From contig NC_052397.1 of assembly GCF_009389715.1 (NCBI RefSeq), forward strand, positions 14,394,129 through 14,458,128: a DNA stretch of 64,000 nucleotides, read 5' to 3'. Shown in pieces: positions 12,201 through 22,155 of the stretch; the stretch's first letter is position 1, and each line of letters begins with the position of its first letter. The stretch is from Phoenix dactylifera (taxonomy: Eukaryota; Streptophyta; Magnoliopsida; Arecales; Arecaceae). Made by a program: the position numbers and the translations under genes. The notes below the pieces were generated by a model, which did not search any database, was not told where the DNA came from, and was given only the letters and a program-made list of their open reading frames with translations.

Positions 12201-13003
12201 TTTTTTCAGTAGGATGCCTTTGATGATTCGGATTCAGTATAGTTCACCTTGTTTTGGGCTTCCATTCTGAACATAACTTTGCCCGCAGAATCGTGATCGC
12301 CAGCTAGATCACCCGTGGGATCGCAAACACGAACGCCCACGAGATCACGATCGCGATCCCAATACAGGAGAAAAAGGCGGGGATAATAACGTAATTTCAA
12401 AATTCTATTTTATTTTTAATTAATATAAATATAATTTTTTAACGGTGTTAGAACAACCGTTAGATTAGGGCATTTATATAATAACAGTGTTTTACGAAGG
12501 CATAGATACAAATATAAATTTTACGAGGGTATTCACGCAAATTTAAATATTTAGAAGGGTATCCATGCAAAAAACCCTAATTAAAAACAAGATTTTCTAA
12601 TTCAAAATTTTCTGAAAGAAAACAGCCAGCCACATCAAAATTTTACGAGGTTCCAGATCATTAAGCATCCACAGCACATCTAAAAGTTAGCAATGAAAAA
12701 CCTAGGAAAACAAATGCTCCATGGTCAGGTTAGTGCCATATTCGTAATAAAAATATGAATGGAAATATGAAAACTTACCTGCTTCCTAAACACCGCTTCA
12801 TGTTCAAGCATTATTCTCTTCAACATTTCTTTATCATATTCTGAGTGTTCATTCACTGCCCTCACCTTGAAACCATTGTAGAGCTGCCCACTAAATGTTT
12901 TATCTTCATGATAAAGAGACCAACTACTGTTTGTGTCATTGTTTAAATTCGTCATTGGATAGTATCCTGGAATGTAGCCTTTACACTGCACTTTTGTTCC
13001 CAT
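6238..13003 (-). CDS. DUF863 family protein, three coding exons
   Basis: I joined three minus-strand exons: 12779-13003, 10023-10839 and 6238-8339. All junctions are GT...AG and phases agree (225 + 817 + 2102 nt), giving 1047 residues. Exon 1 encodes [17 protein letters not shown] and ends FRKQ at a GTAAGT donor. Exon 2 starts [17 protein letters not shown] and ends inside a Gly codon completed by exon 3. The C-terminus has [17 protein letters not shown] followed by [13 protein letters not shown]. This N-terminal block, central Ser/Asn-rich region and basic C-terminus match plant DUF863 proteins (Arabidopsis At1g69360 and relatives). The biochemical role is unknown; the basic tail would fit a nuclear protein, which is inference. 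Another acceptor two bases before the ATG implies at least one upstream noncoding exon, probably near 18.8 kb. Introns 1 and 2 are 1939 and 1683 bp; intron 1 is inflated by transposon DNA. Confidence 0.92.
10958..12761. repeat. 183-bp direct repeats flanking inverted-repeat transposon DNA in DUF863 intron 1
   Basis: Host intron sequence at 10,958-11,140 is repeated at 12,578-12,761 with only scattered differences. The right copy ends about 18 bp from the exon 1 donor. Between them lie a complete small inverted-repeat element (about 11,146-11,447), a spacer, and a second right-hand half of the same element (about 12,400-12,577). The spacer contains three diverged copies of a roughly 36-bp AT-rich unit at about 11,490-11,600. 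The arrangement looks like a duplication of host segment plus element, followed by further rearrangement, rather than a target-site duplication, which is never this long. Confidence 0.75.
11146..11447. mobile_element. MITE-like element with periodic ATGAATACCCT termini
   Basis: The left end carries the word ATGAATACCCT about every 30 bp (three to four diverged copies). The right end carries its reverse complement, AGGGTAT-type words, in mirror order. The ends are about 100 bp of imperfect inverted repeat around a core holding a cacc-gttaaaa-aacgg palindrome. It has no coding capacity. Long, internally repetitive termini suggest a Mutator-like or foldback element, but I cannot define a clean target duplication. 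Confidence 0.6.
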
Positions 13004-13833
13004 TCCTGCAAAATTCCAGAGTAAAAGCAGAACATGAAATTATTAAAGTAAGTCAGAAGAAAGACTGCTAATTCTTAAAGAAGATTCTTTAGTTCCAACA
13101 ACTGCAACCCAATTATGATTTATTAGTCGCAGTTATAAAGACTGATAGCCAGCAGAAGTATTAAGCCTGTACATATGATAGCATTTCAAGAAAAACAATT
13201 TAATTTCGCTCACAGATAAGAAAGCAAGCTGCTCAATACAAAAGAGTAGGAACTCCCTGTTTGTTAGGAGGATTTCGGGACGTAGGATAGGGGAGAAGTT
13301 GAAAAGCTATGATGGTAATGACAATGATAAAATATCCTGTTCACTTTATCCATCATCCTCAGCAGGAAACATATGAAACAAAATCGGCAATTGGGAAGAA
13401 GCTGCAGGATTACAGACACTTTCTTGCAGTCATAAATCCAAGGTTATAGAAATATACCTTAAAAAATTATACCCTATGTTTACTTAAGTTATTTCACTTG
13501 TTGAGGTCCACAGATGGAAATGTATTGGCATCTGTCACAAAGAGATACTTGCATATTTCCTCTGTATTCTGGACTCTATAAACTAAATCCTAACAAATCT
13601 GGCACTGCACGCTTTATGAAACCAACTAGATTCTTAAATACATGAGGGATGTGGCATCTATGCATAAATGTCAACAAAGCCCACATTACAAGCCGTCTGA
13701 ATCACCTCGTATTTTCATAGGTTCCATGTGGCATGGCTAGTGCAGTTTACACAAAAGGTCTGGCTGCAGTTCATGCCACATAAAGAGAGAAATCATCTGC
13801 ACATGCAAGTAGATTTTTGGACCCCTCAAATTA

Positions 13834-14101
13834 TGGCCCTGTTTGGATTCTCCACTCTCTGTTGAATAAACCAGATATGGCTAAAAATTTGAGAGTTTGA
13901 AGAGATACGCAGCAGAGAGAGAGAGGTTTAACAAAATAGGAAATTTTAGGTCATATAAATGAGGATAATAGAAGCTGCCATTTGAGAGGAACCTCTATCC
14001 CGCACTTTTGGGCTTGCATGATCTAAGGATCCTCCCAATGGACAAAATGCTTCTCTAACAATACCTCCGGCTGGAAGATCTTCCAGCATCCAAACAGCTC
14101 C
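13834..14101. mobile_element. MITE with GGCCCTGTTTGGAT-type terminal inverted repeats
   Basis: The left end reads TGGCCCTGTTTGGAT and the right end, reverse complemented, reads AGGAGCTGTTTGGAT. The element is about 268 bp, non-coding, and sits in the long 5' intron presumed for the DUF863 gene. It is flanked by TTA on the left and an overlapping TAA on the right. The end motif resembles that of the PIF/Harbinger-like element at 38,594, so a Tourist-type MITE is likely. Confidence 0.6.
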
Positions 14102-15884
14102 TAAATTTATACTAAATCCAGAATGTAGCTATGAAACATAGAAGGCCTTGAAATAAGATTCGTATTGAATTATATATTGATGGACCAATATCATCTATTG
14201 ACATAATTCTTTTACGAATTCATGTGCCATTTTAGGTAAATTCTCATCATTATAATCATAGATAAAGTTGTAAATTAATTAATTTTACTTGATTAAAACA
14301 AGCTCTTCAATGCATATATACACTTGGAACCACATATAGTTGCGTGAACAAATCCTACTTCTGAAAATTTTTGTGTTTGAGACTCAATTCTAGTATCTTA
14401 TACCAACATTGACATGAACAATATGTCCCTACCTAGTATTAAAGTATCAAAGTTTATTTATCTTTGCCAAAGAATAGAGTATATAGATTAAGTTAAAACC
14501 TCTAAGAAGAAAAATTTATAGCAAAAGGATGAATAAGTTTTGAAACATAGCTTAGCCACTATTACTACAGAAGCATATTATGTTAAGCAACATAATATAT
14601 TTTATAACCATCAACCTTAAACATTATTTGTATGTAGAAGAAGAAGATGAAAGTACCAGTCATGGTGACACTTGAAATGCAAGTGTCCAGCAAAACAGCT
14701 CGAAAATAACTGAATAAGTGCATAACTGGTTAGACCTGAACCTAGCATATCATTTTTGTCCTTGGTCCAAGGCCCAGCTGAAAATAGTAAAATTAAGGCT
14801 TACAAAACCACAATCCTGGCTATTTGACACTTCTATTCCAGAAGACATGATATTGGAATTTCCATTGAAAAACAAGAATATCACATATATAAATGCAGAT
14901 GTATTGGATGAAGTGCAAAGTTAATAATTAAAAGCAACATCAACTGTATATAGAGCAACATAAAGCTGAAGAACTACCCTATATATATATATATATATAT
15001 CTAGATACTGATTACTAAATGTTACATCACAACATGGACATCTTATTTTATTGTATGCATATTGTCAACAGCTTGGTTATCCCCAGCATTTTCTTTTTTT
15101 TTTTTTTTTGAAAACCATCAGTTGATTTAAGGATTGTTAATTAATATTTGAGCATTTAACATTGCTTCAAAAAAAAAAAAAAAATGTTATAGAACAGTGT
15201 GACTTTAACTAATAAAATGCTACAAATTAGAGTGACATTTTGCTAAATTAGAAAACCATGAATAATTTAGCATTTACTTGCTAACATTTAGGTGCCAACA
15301 TTTATGAAGAGTTCCCAGACAAAACACTCCATAATAGCAAGAGTAGCGTCAATAATTCAACTTTAGGTTGCCATAATTATCTATTTATCGGGTGCTGAGC
15401 ATGGTGTGCTTGACCGCATGACTGACCTAGTTTGAACTTCTAATGTTTTGAAGATTATAATTACAGTACATTATGAAAGACTTGGTTTGTCCAACAGTAA
15501 AATCAATCATAACTAGTTGGAGAGATGCAATCAATGCAACGAAAAAGAGCAAAAAGGAACAAACAAAAAGGCAGTCCAACAAGATCGAAGAAAACACCCT
15601 AGAAAAGTCTCACATGAAGACTCTGAAAAGCTTATAAAATCAGCTAAAATATGAATTACACAAAAATAACACTACTTTTAGCTGCAATAACACATTAATT
15701 ATGATAGTGAGACAAAAGCTGATAGTTATAAATTTGTTGGAATTTCTTTTGTTGGTTGGTTACAACCTCTATAACTTAGAATGTGTATCTAGGATAATAT
15801 TTGCTTTCTTCTTGTAAGTTAATAAATATGAACCTTGTTTTTACTATATTACTGTTTGAAGAAGTAATAGAGAATTATCTTTGT

Positions 15885-16076
15885 AATCAAGGTTTGCCAT
15901 CTCAGTACTGATTGCCGTACCAGTATCATCCTATCACAGTGCTGATATGCCCAGTACAGGAGCCAGTTCAAAGTAGCAAATGTTAGTCACCCTCCGTACC
16001 GCATAGCGGTTCGGTACTGGTATGGTACGGAACGGTCGGTACACATTGGTACCGACCGGTATGGCAAACCTTGATT
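15885..16076. mobile_element. 192-bp MITE with perfect 16-bp inverted ends
   Basis: The left end AATCAAGGTTTGCCAT (15,885-15,900) is the exact reverse complement of the right end at 16,061-16,076. The interior is filled with diverged copies of gtaccg and cggtac words and is partly palindromic, so the whole element could fold into a hairpin. No coding capacity. The superfamily is not certain because the target duplication is unclear. Confidence 0.75.
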
Positions 16077-16970
16077 GTAACTTTGCTATATTATTATAGA
16101 TTTATATATTTGATTGATTTTTCCAAAATCCTGTAATCTTCTTGTCCTTCTTTTTCTCTTCTTAACTCACCATTATGAAAACTTTAGCAAGTCATACCAT
16201 TACATACACTCCTCCATGAAGTACAATGTTGGTCATTATCAAATCACATGGCAATTCAAAAAGTTGGGAGTCCGCCAATCATAGTGGCATTCCAAATCAT
16301 AGTTCCAGCAAAAGATATGAAATCCATACACAGGAAAATTGCAGCTAACCTTTAACCATACAGATCAAAAGTTTGAAGATCATTATAATGAAGACAATCG
16401 TAAATTACAACAGTTATCTGAACAAACTAAAAACATTTGTCCTTTTGGCGATTACAAAGGTATCTATCTTCTATGGAACAACCTCGTCTTCTTTTGTAGT
16501 ATGACATGTTCGAAACCCTTTATAGCACTTTGCTTCAAGTTATGTCCTTGATCAATTCTTGATTTTCTTTCTCTTGATACATATTGAAAAATGTCAGCGA
16601 GTTGTACATAAAAAACATTGCCTTCCTATGATTTCCAACGAATGGAGGTGGTTGAGGTGGAGGGGGCTCAGATGATAACTGGCATGAATTGAGCAACAAC
16701 AAAAGAAACTTCCATAAACTAGTCAATAAGCTTGACTAGGCACAGGAGATGAATGTAAGACAAATCAACCAAGAGACCCAAGAGTAGACCAGACAAATCT
16801 GTTTGATTAAAAAAGGAAAAGCCGACACAATTTAGAATCCTTAGTGCAAGAAAGACTCCAATTCTACTGGTGCAAAATCATCGATAGGCATTTTAGATTG
16901 GAGATCATGACCGATCATGTGAGCTAAAACTTTTCTTGATGCACAAAATAAAAATTGATCGTCTGAATAC

Positions 16971-17015
16971 CTGAGTCCATATGCATATTTTTTCCAGCTT
17001 TCTTTGGTGCCCATG
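16971..17015 (-). other. Candidate upstream exon with a short uORF (DUF863 gene)
   Basis: On the minus strand an ATG at 17,014 opens a frame beginning MGTKESWKKYAYG and ends at a good CAG|GTATTC donor (16,971). Spliced to the acceptor at 13,006, this frame would read past the main DUF863 ATG in another frame and stop after 22 residues. The acceptor before it (CACAAG at 17,016-17,021) lacks a pyrimidine tract, so the exon is weakly supported. Confidence 0.25.
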
Positions 17016-18761
17016 CTTGTGACATCAGATTATCAAATGCAAGTCATTCAAGCAAAAGCAAATTTGAGATTAGAAGAATAAGACCAAGAGTCTAATTAGA
17101 AAATCTAAGCACTTCTATACAGGACCAACGAAAAGAGGGCTCTTCATCTTGCAGATACCCTGCATTGTCAGATGCAGATCAAAATAAATTTCATGATGAC
17201 AACGATAAATCCACAAGCACTCGGCTTATTCTTCTTTTGTAAATCCTAAGTAAGTAGGATTTTTATAAAATTTACAGATTTTCAAGCATCAATTTTTCTA
17301 AAAATGTCATGCATTTTAATGGCCCAAATGCCAACTGCTACTAAAAAGAAATGCAGATTTCATGTATCAACCAATTGTCTCAGACAAAAAGCATAGATTT
17401 TTGGCAGCTAAAACTTTTTTAAACACCTGGCGTCTATGTCTAAGTTTAACACCAATATACATATCGAAATTTACAATAGGTGATAGAAATAGAGTGTTCT
17501 ACCAAGCTCTGCATCATATGCAAGTCTAGTGGCATTGTCAACTTTGAAGCAGTATCATCATCATGCTGAGATCACATGATCAATGTCTCAAAGGAAAACA
17601 TTAATGGGGCCCAAATTTCATAAAGAGATGGAATAACATGCTATATGTTCAATGTATTTAAAAATCTCATGATGGTAAGAAAGTTACTAGAAAGGTGTAT
17701 GCAATCAACATGAATAAAAGAGTCTTAACAAAAATTAAGATAAAATTTCCCCAATGTCGCTTGAAAGAACATCAGCAAGCATGGCAGACAACATATACAA
17801 CATGGTTAAGAAAGAAGTAACTGTTACCAGCTCAAGAAAGAAATGAAAGCTTGCATTAACAACCAAATCCTGTAGGCAGGACTGTAGGATATCATTTATC
17901 AAACTTGTAAGAAAATCAGAACAAGCAAACTCACATGCATCAAATTATGAAGCGTTGCAGGTCACCCAGATGAGATACTATTACATTACAAGCTACATAA
18001 CGCAGCAATGCACTCCTCAGATTTTGGCAGGGATTCAATCTTGATGTATCCTGAGTATATGACAACGGGAGCGACAGTTAAAAAACTACAGAAAACAGCA
18101 AGATAACATCTAAAGGACTTCACATGAGAGAGAAATCGCACATAAATGCGATGAGTTACAAATTCCAAAAGCTTGTATTCTTGTTACATAATACAATCCC
18201 AAAATAGAATAAATATAATCACATAACAAAGTCAAATGTCAAATCTAAAAGGAAATGTCGCACAAATCTCGATTCTGGCTATGATTGAAGTACTCCTCAA
18301 TAGGAAAACAGACAAGGCGACAAGCAGAATTCCAAACAAAATCTCCAAAGAAAACGAAAGATAAATCTCCCAATCTCAAGCTAAAAGAACAATAATAAAA
18401 TGCAAATCCTTAATCTATAGAGTATGAATCCAAAGCCCCCTAAAACCCAGTCATTTGTATCAAAACTGCAAGATCACAGAACGGAAGCATCACAAATGAC
18501 TCATGATCTCGAAAAATAGAAATAAAAAAAATATAAACTCAACATTCCCCAAACATAGAAACTTCAACAGATAACCAAAGCACAACAAAAACCAACAGAC
18601 AAAATCGCTCCTTTCCACAAAAAATCAAAAGAGAAACAGCCATACTCAACAATCTAATCAAGAAAAAAAAAATCAAATAAACCCTCTGTAACCCAAATTA
18701 ACAAGCCATTTAGACACAGGAAAAAAAAGAGAAGAAAAAAGCACGGAGAAACTCAAATTAC

Positions 18762-18960
18762 CTCGATCCACATCCACTCTCTACCATGCCTCTTTTAAAA
18801 ATTCTTGAAGAGGATTCCACTCTGCATCAAAGATGGGAACTTGGAAGGTCCCAGAAGCCCGGAGTCCCCTCTTCTATGAAAATTCTCAAGCACCGTACGA
18901 AGAAGAAGCCAAAACCAATAAAGTGGAAGTGATTGTAGTAAAGAAAGAGAAAGCGAGAGA
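18762..18960 (-). promoter_or_regulatory. Probable noncoding first exon of the DUF863 gene
   Basis: A GAG|GTAATT donor at 18,762/18,761 closes a stretch with more balanced base composition than the AT-rich DNA on its left. No long frame crosses it, which suits a 5' UTR exon. If it splices directly to 13,005, the leader intron is about 5.76 kb. The upstream limit is a guess. Confidence 0.4.
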
Positions 18961-19117
18961 AAAGAAGAGATAGAGGGAGAGATGGGAATAGAGGATAGAG
19001 AAAGAGAAGAAGGGGACTAAGGGGCAGTAATGGAGGTGGAGGAGTCCCTCCGGGGCCATTGGTTGGAGAGACGGCTCCGGATCGTCATCAGATTGAGAGA
19101 TTTCGATCCGCTGGGCC

Positions 19118-19122
<5 letters not shown>

Positions 19123-19165
<43 letters not shown>

Positions 19166-19296
19166 GGGAGAACAGGAGGAGGAGAGGGAGATCACAGAGA
19201 AGAAAATCTCCACAAGAACAAACGACCTTCCACGAAGAGCGACAGGAAACTTGTCAACATCTGGTCTTTTTATTCTCTCTCTTCTCTCTTTCTATT

Positions 19297-19331
<35 letters not shown>
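19123..19331. promoter_or_regulatory. (GA)n and (CT)n tracts upstream of the DUF863 gene
   Basis: About 20 GA repeats lie at 19,123-19,162 and about 15 CT repeats at 19,300-19,331, in opposite polarity and separated by about 140 bp. GA-rich tracts near plant promoters are known binding sites for BBR/BPC factors, and the two tracts could also pair with each other. They sit where the promoter of the minus-strand DUF863 gene should be. The frames that read through them are low-complexity and not genes. Confidence 0.45.
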
Positions 19332-19333
<2 letters not shown>

Positions 19334-19339
19334 CCCTTA

Positions 19340-21524
19340 ATTCCATTTAGATTTTTCTACTCTCCTGCAACATATTCCTTTATTGGTATTTGTCAGAGTT
19401 AATACAATTGGATTTTCCCCATTTTATTTTCTAAAAAAATAAATTTTTGGATTTTCCCTTTTTTCCTGTGGAAATAAATTGTTGGATTTCTTTTTTTAAT
19501 AAAAATATTTGGAGATTGAGATTCTCCAGCTGCTGTCAACCCAACTTTCCTGCTATTGGGAACACAAAAAGAGAGAAAAAATAAAAATGAAAAGAAAAGA
19601 GGCAAATGCTGAGCCTCCTGCACTGAAAGGACAGTAACAGGCTCCCCAAATCTGCAAGACCAGCAGGTTTTTTTTTTTGTTTTGTATTATATTGCATTTT
19701 CATGAATAATGAGTTCTCTTTTGTATTATTATATATGAAAAATAGTGGGGTGTGTGGGGGTTTGGACAGATTAGAACTGTAGGCTAGTGTGGGGTCCACT
19801 GAGGGGGATTGGTTGGATTTTAAGATGCTATGCCCCTGCATTTAGGGCATTATTACCAGATTAGGAATGGTGTGAAACCCATGTTGCCATCCTCCCAGAT
19901 ATCATAGATTTATCACCAAGATTTGGAGAAATATTTGACAGAACTTGTGGTAAATTACTTCTTGTGGGGTTAAAGGGGTTGGTTGCCTAATTGTTAGCTT
20001 CAATTGGTGAGAAAGATTGAGTATGTTTGAGAAGGGAGATTGCTTAATCGAAGAGAAAAAAAGTTTGTTATGCGGGCTCTATGTCGATAACGACACATCA
20101 ACATCATGCGCCGATGAAATCGTGTGCCTTCGGTGCTTATGAACTATCTAGTTATTTTTTTAAAAAAAATGCACGAGAAAAAAAAAAGTTGAATTGATCG
20201 GGGGAAGTTGATTGTGGCTTAGGTTTTGTATTTGGAGTCATCAGAGGGGATCCATGGCTGCTCCGCCATGGTCATGAAGAATGGGAGTGTATGGTTCAGT
20301 TTTTCTGTGTCTACTTTGTGAATGGCTATAATGAGCATATCAGGGAGGGTTTGTTAGTATTTAAAAGTAAGAAGGTGGAGGAACCTTGGTAGATTTGGCT
20401 CCATGGAAAGCATAAAAGCAAAGAAGATTCGCAATGCATTAATTAGATGAGCATGCAATTATAAAAGTACTATTTGTAACTCCTTTTTTGCTACAATATG
20501 TCCTATAAGATGATGGGGTGCATCTCTAATACTCTTGCACTGAAAGCAACCAGACTTTTGACTAGGCACCCCTTGTATTGTTTCAATTGTGGAGGAGAAT
20601 AAATTACTTGATTTTTTTTTCAGCAATGTGTGGATGTGTGAAAGTAGAAGATTTTGGTATGATATCACAATATGAGGATGGCAAGATTAGAGTTTTTCAG
20701 CAATGGGAAAATAGTTTGGTGAGTGGGTGTGTATATTGGACTAGGGAAGTGGAGGAAAAAAAAAAAAATCAAAATATCTTACATCTTATTAGAAGTACCT
20801 TAAATCTTAGTATTGAAGAAATTTGTAGAATATGTGTTATTTTATGTGAAGATTGATAAAATAAATCTTCCTAGTAAATTGCATATCAACCTTGAATTAT
20901 GTGAGTGTAATTTGGTGATTAAATGCCTTCATGTATGATCTAGACTTCTTCTAATATATGATGCAAAATTCATTTCCGGACTCCCTCATCTTCGATGGCC
21001 GGCCATTGTTATCAGACAAGGCAATGTTGATAGTACCTATGCTATTTAGAAACTTCCATCTCCTTTGCCGACAATCACACTTTGACACTGAATGTAACAG
21101 TTGCAAGTAATAGTAGACTACTATGCATAAGCTTTGTCCTATCTATTTGAACTCGACTTGTTAATTATCTTATAAACTTTTCCCTTAAAATGCTAAATTC
21201 TCTATGATTGGTAATGTTATAAGTTAATGCAACATGCTTTGTTCAGATATCTCTCTACAATGTTTTAATAAATTGCCTCTTCCAATAAACAAGACTATAG
21301 CCAGGTGGTTGCATCTTTCTTTTTTAATGATAGAAGATTTAATGTTCAAATCTTTGGGAGATATTTTTCCTTGGAATTCCCATGAATAATTCTTTTAATT
21401 TTTCTAAGAAATGATTGATGGTAGACCAACTTTTATTCAAGTGAGAAAAATGGATGACCCAAGCCCTATTCCTATTTTGGGTCCTATAGTTATGTCTAGT
21501 TGCATCACAATGAGAGCCAAAATA
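19340..21524. other. Intergenic, no gene seen
   Basis: AT-rich sequence with poly-A and poly-T runs. The short frames on both strands do not resemble proteins I know. No inverted-repeat element is evident. Confidence 0.4.
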
Positions 21525-21529
21525 ATCTT

Positions 21530-22150
21530 TGTTGCGGGGACGACCTTCGGCCGGAGCCTCGTGCAACAGCATAGTCCACATTAAGCTAGCAGAGAAAGAG
21601 GACCGCGTTCCTCCCGAGGTATTGTCCGCTTTGGGGGTCGAGCGTACCCGGAGCCCTCCTCACGGTTTTGCCCTTCAAAAGGCGCCTCGAGAGGAAAGGG
21701 CTTCCACCCCCCATTTAAGGCACGGAACTTTTTCGCTACTAGCCGATGTGGGACTAAATTCAAGGCCCCCTCCCCTCCCCACAATATAGCCCCCCCAGCG
21801 GGAAGGTTCCGGGCAGGTTTTTGCCCACCGGGCCCCCACAGTCCTGAAGGGTAGTCAATGGAGTGAGGAGGCGCCCCTACCTGGCGCGCCATCTGTTGCG
21901 GGGACGACCTTCGGCCGGAGCCTCGTGCAACAGCATAGCCCACATTAAGCTAGCAGAGAAAGAGGACCGCGTTCCTCCCGAGGTATTGTCCGCTTTGGGG
22001 GTCGAGCGTACCCGGAGCCCTCCTCACGGTTTTGCCCTTCAAAAGGCGCCTCGAGAGGAAAGGGTTTCCACCCCCCATTTAAGGCACGAAACCTTTCCGC
22101 TACTAGCCGATATGGGACTAAATTCAAGGCCCCCTCTCCTCCCCACAACA
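21530..22150 (-). mobile_element. Complete 621-bp TRIM (small LTR retrotransposon)
   Basis: Two 257-bp LTRs (21,530-21,786 and 21,894-22,150) start TGTTGCGGGG and end ACAACA (one copy ACAATA), around a 107-bp interior. The 5-bp target duplication ATCTT is perfect (21,525-21,529 and 22,151-22,155). The LTRs differ at only about eight or nine positions. Minus orientation is favoured: a G-run resembling a polypurine tract then precedes the 3' LTR, and a TGGCGCGCCAGG word resembling a primer-binding site follows the 5' LTR. There is no coding capacity, so it depends on proteins from other elements. Confidence 0.93.
21744..21754 (-). promoter_or_regulatory. USE-like motif GTCCCACATCG in a TRIM LTR
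   Basis: On the minus strand this LTR reads GTCCCACATCG, matching the plant snRNA upstream sequence element RTCCCACATCG. A TTAAAT word, which could act as a TATA box, follows about 26 bp later. The other LTR has GTCCCATATCG at 22,108-22,118, one base off. This is a motif match only; activity is not shown. Confidence 0.5.
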
Positions 22151-22155
22151 ATCTT

